A stretch of DNA of 64,000 nucleotides, taken from assembly GCA_964195425.1 (NCBI GenBank), contig CAXMOM010000058.1, positions 35,991 to 99,990 on the forward strand, written 5' to 3'. Positions 36,433 to 45,146 of the stretch are shown here, in pieces. The notes below the pieces were generated by a model that worked only from the letters and a program-made list of their open reading frames with translations, ran no database searches and was not told where the DNA came from. The stretch comes from Glaciecola sp964195425 (GTDB lineage: Bacteria; Pseudomonadota; Gammaproteobacteria; Enterobacterales; Alteromonadaceae). The position numbers and the translations under genes are program-made. Numbering within the stretch: the stretch's first letter is position 1; every line of letters begins with the position of its first letter.

Positions 36433-36460
36433 AAAGAGCGCTTAATTAGCGCTCTTTTTT
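36433..36460 (+). terminator. Terminator of cysK
   Basis: AAAGAGCGCT (36433-36442) and AGCGCTCTTT (36448-36457) form a perfect 10-bp stem with a TAATT loop and a following T-run. It lies 28 bp after the cysK stop. Confidence 0.9.
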
Positions 36461-36521
36461 TGCTTAAGTTTTTTGTTTATATTCCGATACTGAATAGTGG
36501 TTATGAATTTATGGAATGTGT

Positions 36522-36971
36522 ATGAAATATGTAGCAAGCTTATTCGTTGTATTGTTCTTATTGAATGGCTGTAGTGATGGCAAAGAGGTTGTTAATGCAG
36601 GCAAATACGGAATGATGGGCAATGATACACCGCAATATAACGCGGTGTTGTTCTTACGCGCCATCTATAACGAAAAAAGTTTAGACAAAGCGATATCCTT
36701 AAGCACAGAACGATACGGACGCATCCTCAGAGGCTATCACACAAATAAAAGTGTGCAGCGCCAGGCATTCAGCTTGCGGCTAGACAGTATGGTCGCAGAG
36801 CCTGTTTCAGGAGGTTCGCTAATACTAAATGAGCGAATTAAAGAGGCAGAGATCGAAATGAAAATTACTGGCCAATATAATAACGATAAAATATATGAAC
36901 TAAAAACCCTCTCTATGGTAAAGGTAAGCGGAAACTGGAAAGTCAAAGGTGTATCAAACACAGTCCCCTAA
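36522..36971 (+). CDS. Small lipoprotein of unknown function
   Basis: This about 149 aa protein has a lipoprotein signal (MKYVASLFVVLFLLNGC, lipobox LLNGC) and then a soluble region of mixed alpha/beta character ending with KVSGNWKVKGVSNTVP. I prefer the ATG at 36522 over 36516 because GGA lies 6 nt before it and the signal peptide begins cleanly. I do not recognise the family. It is a stand-alone gene between cysK and ggt, convergent with ggt. Confidence 0.7.
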   Translation: MKYVASLFVVLFLLNGCSDGKEVVNAGKYGMMGNDTPQYNAVLFLRAIYNEKSLDKAISLSTERYGRILRGYHTNKSVQRQAFSLRLDSMVAEPVSGGSLILNERIKEAEIEMKITGQYNNDKIYELKTLSMVKVSGNWKVKGVSNTVP

Positions 36972-36995
36972 TAGTTTTTTATTGTTGTTAGTCGC

Positions 36996-38795
36996 TTATT
37001 GACCTGCCGCTATTCCTTCACGTCTTGGATCTGCCCCGCCTAATAGTTTGCCATCCTTGATTTGTATACCGTGCAAACCACTATTCAAATCAACCACGCG
37101 AACCGTATGACCCAAATTTTCTAAACCGCTTTCCAGCGTCGATAAATGCGTCCCTTTTTCAAGCGATGTCACATCGTTTCTGTTTGTAATGCGCGGAAAG
37201 TCGATAGCGTCTTGAACATCTAAATTGAAGTCGAGTACATTTATAATCGTTTGCGCCACATAATTAATAATACGACTACCACCGGGTGAGCCAATAACTA
37301 AGCTTAACTGATTGTCTTTTGTGAACACCATTGTAGGACTCATTGCGCTGCGCGGACGTTTTCCTGGGGCGGCTGCATTCAGCACTTTTATATCGTCTTT
37401 AATTGGATTAATGGCAAAGTCAGTCAGTTGATTGTTGAGCAAAAAACCATCAACCATAATTCCCGACCCAAACATAAACTCAATACTAGAGGTCATAGAA
37501 ACGGCGTTGCCGTCTATATCAACAATCGCAATATGACTGGTACTGTCTAGCTCGTATGCATTGTCGCTTGCATAACTTAAGTCACCATAAGGTTTGCCTG
37601 AAAGGGCTTCGCTATATGGCTTATCAATACCTAACTGAGATGCTCTTGTTTTTAAATAACTGGCGTCTACTAATGGCGCGGCATCAATTCCCATAAAATC
37701 CAAATCGGCAACGTAGTCTGCTCTATCAGCAAAAGCTAAGGCGCTTGCTTGCGCAAAAAGGTGAGCAAATTCTAAGCTTCCTGGGGCATACTCAGATAAC
37801 GGAAAACCTTCCAATAATTTGAGGATTTGAAACGTAGTAACCCCACCAGAACTTGGCGGTGCCATACTACAAATCTTGTGTTCGCGATAGCTATTACACA
37901 TTGGCTTACGCTCAACTACGGTGTATTGGGCTAAATCTTGTGCACTCAAACTGCCAGGATTAATAGATACTTGATTCACTGCATTTACAATATTACGGGC
38001 TATCTCGCCCTTATAAAATACGTCTGTGCCTTTTTGCGCAAGTTGACTAAGGGTATTAGCTAGTTTTTTATTTTGTTTTAGCTCGCCTTGTTTAAGCGGC
38101 ACACCATTGGGCTTAAAGTAATCTTTTGATTCTGAAAATACATTGAGGCCTGGATGATAATCTAGCTCAATCAATTTTGCTAAACGAGGAGACACTACAA
38201 ACCCCTTATTTGACAAATTTATCGTATCTGAAAATAATCCTTTCCAGGGTAATTTACCAAATTGTTTATGCGCATCTTCTAACGCTTTTAATACGCCAGG
38301 CACGCCAACAGATTTACCGCCTACAACAGCATCGCGCCATTCCATGGGTTTGCCGTCTTTAAAAAATACATCTGGGGTTATTGTTTGAGGCGCTACCTCG
38401 CGGCCATCAAAGGTATAAAGTTGTTTAGCGGTATTGTCCCAATACAATATAAATGCACCGCCACCAATGCCCGATGATTGAGGTTCTACCAAGGTAAGCA
38501 TAGCTTGTACGGCAACAGCAGCATCTATTGCGCTACCTCCGCGCTCAAGTATACGTTTGCCTGCATTGGCTGCATGTGGGTTTGCAGCCGCCACCATGAA
38601 TCGTTTTGCTGTGGTAACGCTTTTATTTGTGACACCGGTGGCTGCTTCTGGTTCGCGATCTTCTAACACTACCTGTTGGGCATTGGCAATACTTATAGGA
38701 CCTGCCATAAGTAACGAAATAAAACAAAAAGGTAATGTAAACCCACGAGTTAAGCCTTTATTGTTGGCAATATTAAACATATTGATAAATACCAT
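36996..38795 (-). CDS. ggt: Gamma-glutamyltranspeptidase
   Basis: This up to 599 aa Ntn-hydrolase precursor cleaves the gamma-glutamyl bond of glutathione and transfers or hydrolyses it in the periplasm. An N-terminal signal (to about SIANAQQ) is present. The autoprocessing and catalytic threonine is Thr419 in DSTSHIAIVD. PPSSGGVTTFQILKLLEGF, MSPTMVF and IGSPGGSRIINYV are typical. The ATG at 38795 is immediately next to AAGGA, too close. The ATG at 38780 is the likely alternative. It is convergent with the small lipoprotein gene. Confidence 0.95.
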   Translation of the reverse strand: MVFINMFNIANNKGLTRGFTLPFCFISLLMAGPISIANAQQVVLEDREPEAATGVTNKSVTTAKRFMVAAANPHAANAGKRILERGGSAIDAAVAVQAMLTLVEPQSSGIGGGAFILYWDNTAKQLYTFDGREVAPQTITPDVFFKDGKPMEWRDAVVGGKSVGVPGVLKALEDAHKQFGKLPWKGLFSDTINLSNKGFVVSPRLAKLIELDYHPGLNVFSESKDYFKPNGVPLKQGELKQNKKLANTLSQLAQKGTDVFYKGEIARNIVNAVNQVSINPGSLSAQDLAQYTVVERKPMCNSYREHKICSMAPPSSGGVTTFQILKLLEGFPLSEYAPGSLEFAHLFAQASALAFADRADYVADLDFMGIDAAPLVDASYLKTRASQLGIDKPYSEALSGKPYGDLSYASDNAYELDSTSHIAIVDIDGNAVSMTSSIEFMFGSGIMVDGFLLNNQLTDFAINPIKDDIKVLNAAAPGKRPRSAMSPTMVFTKDNQLSLVIGSPGGSRIINYVAQTIINVLDFNLDVQDAIDFPRITNRNDVTSLEKGTHLSTLESGLENLGHTVRVVDLNSGLHGIQIKDGKLLGGADPRREGIAAGQ

Positions 38796-38798
38796 TCC

Positions 38799-39557
38799 TT
38801 ATTTAAACTTATCGTAATTAACCGCTCGTTTTTCAACAAAGGCAGTAAAGGCTTCATTGGCGGCGTCACTTTGCATCGCTTCAACAAATATTTTCAACTC
38901 ATCGTCGATATGCTGAGCTACAGCTGCCTGATCTAGTTTCAATAAGGCTTTAGTTTGCTGTAGTGCTAAAACTGGCTTTTTCGCTAACGCTTCTGCTACG
39001 TCAACAACGGCGGCATCTAAGTCAACGCTATGTATAGACGTAACAAAACCACAGTCTTTTGCTTGTTTTGCATTAAACGGGTTTCCCAACATCAAAAGCT
39101 CCGCGGCTTTTAAATGGCCTGCAACTCTGGGAACAATGTAACTAGAGGCATATTCTGGCACTAGGCCTAAATTAATAAACGGCATTGAAAATCTTGTGTT
39201 TTCATGACACAAAACGAAATCACAATGCAGCAGCAAGGTCGAACCAATACCTATCGCTAAGCCTTCTACTTGCGCCACAACGGGCAAGGGACATTTCAAG
39301 AGAGCACGCATGAACTGATAAGTTTCGTTCACATCTCCAGCGCCCTCTTCCACTGAACGCAAAAATTCAGTGACGTCATTGCCGGCCGTAAAACAGCCGC
39401 CTGCGCCTTTAATTACGATGACTCGTACATTCGACAATGGCGCATTTTCAATGGCAATCGCCATGTCACTATACATTTTAGGTACTAATGCATTCTTCTT
39501 ATCTGCGCGATCCATTACTATGGTCAGTATATTGTTTTCAAGCAATTCATGTATCAT
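38799..39557 (-). CDS. Enoyl-CoA hydratase/isomerase (crotonase) family protein
   Basis: This 252 aa crotonase-fold protein has the oxyanion-hole stretches VIKGAGGCFTAGNDVTEF and EGLAIGIGSTLLLHCDFVL. It acts on acyl-CoA thioesters, but the second catalytic position is not the classic enoyl-CoA hydratase Glu, so the reaction is open (isomerase or hydratase). I start at the ATG at 39557 (MIHELLENNIL). An upstream in-frame start at 39614 adds 19 residues unlike the family. It lies 4 bp before ggt's reading frame begins and may be co-transcribed with it. Confidence 0.85.
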   Translation of the reverse strand: MIHELLENNILTIVMDRADKKNALVPKMYSDMAIAIENAPLSNVRVIVIKGAGGCFTAGNDVTEFLRSVEEGAGDVNETYQFMRALLKCPLPVVAQVEGLAIGIGSTLLLHCDFVLCHENTRFSMPFINLGLVPEYASSYIVPRVAGHLKAAELLMLGNPFNAKQAKDCGFVTSIHSVDLDAAVVDVAEALAKKPVLALQQTKALLKLDQAAVAQHIDDELKIFVEAMQSDAANEAFTAFVEKRAVNYDKFK

Positions 39558-39805
39558 TGGTATGGTCTCATTGATTAATTGAGGCTTAAAGTAAGCTTGA
39601 GTGTACTTAAGCATTCACTTTTTATAAAGTTAAAATAGCAAATAGTCTATTATTAATGCGACTTACTGCGTGCATAGCCATTGGCCAATAAACGCGGGAA
39701 ATCATTTGTTAATGAATACAAATATATGATAATAGTAACGTTAGATAACTGCGCTTCAGTTTACCAGCAAGTCCCATTAATTTGATATCAATAGGAATAC
39801 CTCAG

Positions 39806-40420
39806 TTGTTCAAGATTACATCTTCACAAAACCTTCCATATGCATTGGCATTGCTGATTAGTACGCTGTTGTATTTGTGGTATGGATTTTTGAGCGATGT
39901 TAGCGTAAATGATTCAGTTCTAGCTTTTCATCGAGAACAAGCAATTCATGGTAACTGGTGGCAGTGGGTAAGCGCCCATTTTATGCACAACAATTTCATC
40001 CACTACTTAGTCAATATGGTTGGGCTTGTTTTACTATGGTTACTCCATGGTGAATATGCGAGTGTAAAATCGTTTTCACTTAATTTTTTATTAACGTCAC
40101 TAGGTATATCTTTGTGTATTTACTTCTTTTCGCCCACCCTAATTTGGTATGTGGGAATGTCGGGGGTTCTGCATGGATTATTCGCATGGGGTGTGGCTAT
40201 CGATATACATCTAAAACGCAAAACCGGCTATTTACTGCTTATTGGGCTTATTATTAAGTTAGTAGACGAACAATTCTTTGCTTCTTCAAGCTTTATGGCC
40301 AACCTTATTGAAGTGGGTGTGGCAATAGATGCTCATCTTTATGGTGCAATTATTGGTCTGATTTTAGGCGTGATAAGTATTTTATTTAAAAGAGCTAATG
40401 CCGCTAAACCGCAGCCATAA
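39806..40420 (+). CDS. rrtA: Rhombosortase (rhomboid-family GlyGly-CTERM protease)
   Basis: This 204 aa membrane protein has about six hydrophobic segments. The catalytic serine lies in YVGMSGVLHGLFAWG (GxSGxxHG) and the histidine in DAHLYGAIIG, the rhombosortase pattern. The family cleaves GlyGly-CTERM proteins at the outer leaflet of the inner membrane. The protease at 26133-30386 is a probable substrate. No ATG begins the frame. TTG at 39806 (MFKITSS) follows an AGGAA Shine-Dalgarno by 8-9 nt and is preferred over the TTG at 39782. Confidence 0.88.
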   Translation: MFKITSSQNLPYALALLISTLLYLWYGFLSDVSVNDSVLAFHREQAIHGNWWQWVSAHFMHNNFIHYLVNMVGLVLLWLLHGEYASVKSFSLNFLLTSLGISLCIYFFSPTLIWYVGMSGVLHGLFAWGVAIDIHLKRKTGYLLLIGLIIKLVDEQFFASSSFMANLIEVGVAIDAHLYGAIIGLILGVISILFKRANAAKPQP

Positions 40421-40460
40421 TTACGTATATTGTTGATTGTTTTAGTTTGCTAAGATAATC

Positions 40461-40490
40461 AAAAAAAAAGCAGCTTCGCAGCTGCTTTTA
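40461..40490. terminator. Bidirectional terminator after rhombosortase
   Basis: AAAGCAGCT (40467-40475) and AGCTGCTTT (40480-40488) form a 9-bp stem with TCGC loop and an A-run before and T-rich end after. It lies between the convergent rhombosortase and S9 peptidase genes. Confidence 0.8.
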
Positions 40491-40515
40491 TATGTTTATA
40501 CCAAACTATCTATTG

Positions 40516-43026
40516 TTATAAATTAGTTTCAAATAGCTTATGAATGCGTCTATATTCGTCAAGCCACGAACTAGGCTGCACAAAGCCATGGGGCTCTACT
40601 GGGTAAATAGCCGTTTCAAAGTTTTCCTTTTCCAACTCAATAAGCCTCTGTACTAACCTAACCACGTCCACAAAAAACACGTTATTGTCCACCATAGGCG
40701 CGTTCATTAATAGTGGTTTAGTCAGCCCTTCTGCAAAATATATAGGTGAGCTTCGTTCATATGCAATAGGGTCTATATCAGGTGTGTTAAGAATGTTTGC
40801 GGTATAAGGTAAGTTATAATGAGCCCAATCAGACACTGGTCTTAACGCGGCTCCTGCTTGGAATAGGTCTGGCTCGTTAAACAAGGCCATAAAGGTTAAG
40901 AAACCGCCATACGACCCACCGTATGTCCCTACTCTTTGTACATCAACATTTGCGTTGTCGACTAACCAATTTACGCCGTCTTTTAAATCCTGGACCTCGG
41001 GTGTACCCATGTTGCGATATATGGCGGTACGCCAATCTCTTCCGTAACCAGCTGAGGCTCTGAAGTCCATATCTAAGACTACGTAGCCTTCAGATACCAA
41101 TAAGCTATGAAACATAAACTCTCTAAAATAGCCTGACCAACCTAAATGGGAATTCTGTAAATAGCCGGCACCGTGGTTGAATACTACGGCACGGCGCTTC
41201 GTTGCATCATCGTTCTGTTTAGGTGTATAGACTCTTGAATACACTGGTTGTTCGGTATGACTAGACTCTATTGCAACAATTGCAGGCACCGACCAATCTA
41301 TAGATAAAAAAGCATCACTAACCGTATTGGTAAGTTTAGTTGCCGTTTTGGGAGCTTGGGTAGACATAACATAAAGCTCTGGCGGCATAGCCAAGGTAGA
41401 GTGAGTGAGTAACAATCTGTCTTCGCTAGGGCTTAACACAAAATCGGTCATACCATTTAAATTAGTAAGTGCTTCTGGCTCACCGCCGTTAGCAGCGATA
41501 CGATAAATTTCGTAAATACCCGGATGCTTTTTGTTGGCTTTATAGTAAAAATAGCTGTCGTCTTGGGTTAGCACAACATCATCAACTACAAATCGACCTT
41601 CAGTAAGCGCATTGAGCTTCCCGTCTAGGGGCTTGGTATACAGCTGAGAATAACCACTTTCTTCACTCAGTAAGTAAAGAGTGCTAGCTTCATCAAACCA
41701 ACCAAATTGATTAAAGCGATAGTTAACCCATGCTTTATCGTGCATTCTATGTTGGGTGGTAAAGGTAGGTTTTGTTACATCTACTGTGACTATCCAGCGG
41801 TCTTTGTTATCCCAAGCCTCAAGCATTAGTGCTACCTGTGAGCTTGAATCATGCCACTTAACCGGCATCTCTGTAGCGTACCAATCAAATAATAAACCAA
41901 TATCTCGAGGTAACCTGTTGTTAGTGTAAGTTTCACCTTTGGCTTCAGCATTTTCACGCTTAACATCGGCCAATACATCTTCGTTGTAGCCTGGCAAGCC
42001 GACGTAACTAAGTTCTTTTTGCGTGTTATTCTCAATATCCAAAAAGAAAATAGAATGAGATTCAGATTTAGCATCGGCTATACGCTGACGAACAGGCTGT
42101 GCTTTTATACGCCCATTTTCTTCTATGTAGTCAGGCATAATATCAGTATCGTTGCGTCGCGGTGTGCCGGTCCGAGTTACTACTATTGCGTATTTACCAT
42201 TTGGTGACATACTCGCTAATACAGTGCTTTGCTCTTTGTCAAAATAAAAGGTATTTGACATAACACTTGTATTTTGTTGCTCAAGGCGGTCTTGTTTAGC
42301 ACGTCTATCTACTCTATTTTTACGTTGCACCTGTATGTACTTAATTAACTTTTGCTGTTCTTCTGCAATATAATCTTCAGGCGGTTTTACAGCGGGTTCG
42401 TTTTCTTCAAATTTCCATTCAAAGACCTGAGAACTAATTCCAGAATCGATATCTATCGCATGAAACCCATTATCTTTTCGAAACGACACGCCATTATCTT
42501 CAAAATAGCGCAGGCCGCTTACAATGTCGGAGTCTTTAGTCAGTTGAACTATTTCATTAGCGCCGCGCTTTTGTGCAAACACATTACCCTCAAATATCCA
42601 TGCGATAAAAGTGTAATCATTGTCATCAATAATTTCATCAAACTCGTGGTGATGCAGTTCACTCATAGCGACTAGCTGACCGTTAGCGAGCCCTTCATTC
42701 GTTTCAAATAAATCTTGTACTATTGAACCTTCGCGTTTGCGGTAATAAAGAATCCTCTCGCCCATAGGCGAAAAATAAGCAGACTGTGGTTGGCGACCTA
42801 ACCAATCTGGGTCCGCCATTATTTGCTCCATAGTTAGCGCTACGGCTGCGGCACTATTTACAGGAGAGCTAACAGCACTAGATGGTGACTGATGAACGGT
42901 GGCGGTGGGAAACGGATCATCTAAGTTCGGGCTATTTGATGTGTTTGTATTGTTGGAAGTCGCGTTACACCCTAAAACAACGCTGACACATAAAAAAATG
43001 GAAACCTTCTGAAATATTTTTATCAT
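40516..43026 (-). CDS. S9-family peptidase (prolyl oligopeptidase type), lipoprotein
   Basis: This 836 aa protein starts with a lipoprotein signal (lipobox VVLGC, Cys20), then a beta-propeller-like region (about 70-560) and a C-terminal alpha/beta hydrolase domain. The catalytic serine lies in GTYGGSYGGFLTF. An Asp-containing PLLMNAPMVDNNVFF and the terminal PHGF histidine complete the triad. It probably cleaves peptides with proline or similar residues at the cell envelope. The N-terminal Ser/Thr/Asn-rich linker fits membrane anchoring. Confidence 0.92.
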   Translation of the reverse strand: MIKIFQKVSIFLCVSVVLGCNATSNNTNTSNSPNLDDPFPTATVHQSPSSAVSSPVNSAAAVALTMEQIMADPDWLGRQPQSAYFSPMGERILYYRKREGSIVQDLFETNEGLANGQLVAMSELHHHEFDEIIDDNDYTFIAWIFEGNVFAQKRGANEIVQLTKDSDIVSGLRYFEDNGVSFRKDNGFHAIDIDSGISSQVFEWKFEENEPAVKPPEDYIAEEQQKLIKYIQVQRKNRVDRRAKQDRLEQQNTSVMSNTFYFDKEQSTVLASMSPNGKYAIVVTRTGTPRRNDTDIMPDYIEENGRIKAQPVRQRIADAKSESHSIFFLDIENNTQKELSYVGLPGYNEDVLADVKRENAEAKGETYTNNRLPRDIGLLFDWYATEMPVKWHDSSSQVALMLEAWDNKDRWIVTVDVTKPTFTTQHRMHDKAWVNYRFNQFGWFDEASTLYLLSEESGYSQLYTKPLDGKLNALTEGRFVVDDVVLTQDDSYFYYKANKKHPGIYEIYRIAANGGEPEALTNLNGMTDFVLSPSEDRLLLTHSTLAMPPELYVMSTQAPKTATKLTNTVSDAFLSIDWSVPAIVAIESSHTEQPVYSRVYTPKQNDDATKRRAVVFNHGAGYLQNSHLGWSGYFREFMFHSLLVSEGYVVLDMDFRASAGYGRDWRTAIYRNMGTPEVQDLKDGVNWLVDNANVDVQRVGTYGGSYGGFLTFMALFNEPDLFQAGAALRPVSDWAHYNLPYTANILNTPDIDPIAYERSSPIYFAEGLTKPLLMNAPMVDNNVFFVDVVRLVQRLIELEKENFETAIYPVEPHGFVQPSSWLDEYRRIHKLFETNL

Positions 43027-43334
43027 ATTCTCTGTCTTTATTATGTTATTTGAGTCGAAATTCGTTTTTATTATATCGAAAACACTTTTATACTGGCTGT
43101 ATTATTAATACGTAGCTTTGAAGACGTCGCAACAGTACGAGTACTTCACAAGCTCCACTGTGTTAACATTCGCCAATCTTTTGTTATGTTAACGCAGAAT
43201 CTCACGCATAGTAAATGTTGATTCACGCATGCTTACGTGAATCGTACGTAATATATGCCCACTATGATCTAAAAATAGCCTGAGGCATTATCTATTTCAT
43301 ATAACTATCTACCAAATAATCCAGAGGTTACATC
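43027..43334. promoter_or_regulatory. Divergent region with two inverted repeats
   Basis: No gene lies in this 308-bp gap between the S9 peptidase and the glutathione peroxidase. It contains GTTAACAT (43162-43169) with ATGTTAAC (43186-43193), and GATTCACG (43220-43227) with CGTGAATC (43236-43243). TCACGCAT occurs twice (43202-43209, 43223-43230). The repeats are possible operators controlling the peroxidase, the peptidase or both. Confidence 0.45.
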
Positions 43335-43874
43335 ATGAAGACATTACTAATTGCGAGCTTATTACTCACCTCAGTTGCTACACAGGCAAATGATTGCCCA
43401 GACGTACTTAAGCACGTTAAGCGTAAATTAAACTCTCAAGAAACCGTTAATATGTGTGAAGCTTATGCTGGTAAAGCCGTCTTGTTTGTAAATACAGCGA
43501 GTGAATGTGGCTATACGCCTCAATTTAAAGGTTTAGAAAAACTCTATTCAGACTTTAAAGAAGATGGCTTAGTAGTCGTGGGATTCCCATCAAACGACTT
43601 TAAACAAGAGCATGCTGATGAAAGTGAAGTCGCTAAAGTTTGCAAACTTACCTATGGTGTAAACTTCCCTATGTTTGAACTTACTTCGGTACGCGGAGAA
43701 GATGTAGATCCTCTTTTCGCAAAACTGGCACAAGAAGCTGGCGGCAAAGCACCAAAATGGAACTTTAACAAATATCTTATGAATAAAGACGGAACCGTAG
43801 TAACCCATTACGTTAGTAGAGTTGATCCCTTAGATAGTGTCTTCTTAGAAGATATAGCAACGGCATTAAAATAA
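43335..43874 (+). CDS. Periplasmic glutathione peroxidase-family protein
   Basis: This 179 aa thiol peroxidase has a signal peptide (MKTLLIASLLLTSVATQAND, cleavage near residue 18) and the peroxidatic Cys in NTASECGYTPQ. A GFPSNDF motif and KWNFNKYLM (Trp/Asn of the catalytic site) are present. The family reduces hydroperoxides, in bacteria usually with thioredoxin-like donors. The presence of an export signal places it in the periplasm. Length is usual for the family plus the signal. Confidence 0.93.
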   Translation: MKTLLIASLLLTSVATQANDCPDVLKHVKRKLNSQETVNMCEAYAGKAVLFVNTASECGYTPQFKGLEKLYSDFKEDGLVVVGFPSNDFKQEHADESEVAKVCKLTYGVNFPMFELTSVRGEDVDPLFAKLAQEAGGKAPKWNFNKYLMNKDGTVVTHYVSRVDPLDSVFLEDIATALK

Positions 43875-44048
43875 GATTTGTGCAGGGCACACTGCGATGC
43901 ACAAAAAAAGCATGGCAATGCGTGGGCTGATGCGGAATAAGGGTTCTCTACGATCCCCTTTACTTGTTTTAAAACATACAAATCAACAATTTTTCATTGG
44001 GGCACGGGCCAAATTTTGACAGATTGAGAGTCAAGCTGTCAGCACCAT

Positions 44049-45083
44049 CTAACGTGTGTTTTTATGTATTGAAAGTATATCTTCAATAACAGCGTAGCCG
44101 GTTTCCATGCGACCTGCCCCCGGACCAATTAATGTAATGTCCCCTAGTAATCCTGTTGAATAAGTGATCGCATTCGTTGCACCTTTTATTGATGCGAGCG
44201 GATGGTCATCTGTCACCATTTCAGGTTTAACTGATGCAATAAACCCGTTGTCGCTCTTTTGAACAGAACCAATTAACTTCCAGTGTTTACCGATATTGGC
44301 TGCATTAGAAATATCTACGCTTGTTATCTGACTAATGCCCTTACGTTCTATATCATCTAATGTGAGAGATAAATCCATCAAAAGATTACCAAGAATAACT
44401 ACCTTTGCCGCAGCGTCGTGCCCTTCAACGTCTCCCGTAGGATCCGCTTCAGCATACCCAAGCTCTTGAGCTTGTTTTAAGGCAACATCATAGTCAGCGC
44501 CTGAGGACATCTCTCCTAATATGTAATTTGTTGTTCCATTTAGAATTCCTTGGATTTTGGTTATTCCTGCTGCTAACAACATTTCTTTACCCAAGTTTAT
44601 TGAAGGAGTTCCGCTCATTACTGTCCCTTCAATGCCTATTTGAACATTTTTACTCAGCGCCAATTTATGTAACTCAGGAAAATGCAGCGCGACAGGTCCC
44701 TTGTTCGTCATGGAAACATGCATACCATTATTTAGTGCCTGCTTAACATGGCTTAGCGCAGGCTCTCCTGTTTTAAGATCCGTAAACGCAAGCTCTACCA
44801 ATATATCAGCTCCGCTATTATTGATTGTCTCGATGGCATTCCATCCAGAGAAAGGAGCATAGGTACTTTTTAGATCCCCATACTCTTTTATGTCGGATAA
44901 CAGAACCTCAGGATCTAGACCGTTAACGTCTGCAATACTACCTTTATATAGGTCACATACTGCTACAATACTTAATTCGATGCCAAATTTGTTACCTAAC
45001 AATTCATTTTTTTCACTAATGATTTTACTTAGCCCTTGGCCAACATTACCAAAACCGATTATTGCCAATTTGTATTTTTTCAC
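44049..45083 (-). CDS. Homoserine dehydrogenase, short form without ACT domain
   Basis: This 344 aa NAD(P)-dependent enzyme interconverts aspartate-4-semialdehyde and homoserine. The Rossmann motif GFGNVGQGLSK (residues 11-21), NGTTNYILGEMSSG and the catalytic region YAEADPTGDVEGHDAAAK are clear. It lacks the C-terminal ACT regulatory domain of the roughly 430 aa biosynthetic form and is not fused to aspartate kinase. It follows an aldehyde dehydrogenase gene by 63 bp, next to a divergent Lrp-family regulator. This context favours a catabolic use of homoserine (inference). Confidence 0.85.
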   Translation of the reverse strand: MKKYKLAIIGFGNVGQGLSKIISEKNELLGNKFGIELSIVAVCDLYKGSIADVNGLDPEVLLSDIKEYGDLKSTYAPFSGWNAIETINNSGADILVELAFTDLKTGEPALSHVKQALNNGMHVSMTNKGPVALHFPELHKLALSKNVQIGIEGTVMSGTPSINLGKEMLLAAGITKIQGILNGTTNYILGEMSSGADYDVALKQAQELGYAEADPTGDVEGHDAAAKVVILGNLLMDLSLTLDDIERKGISQITSVDISNAANIGKHWKLIGSVQKSDNGFIASVKPEMVTDDHPLASIKGATNAITYSTGLLGDITLIGPGAGRMETGYAVIEDILSIHKNTR

Positions 45084-45146
45084 TACATATATTCCCTAAG
45101 CTTTGTATTTTTTAAGTTACTAAATATTTTATGAACAACCTTATTT

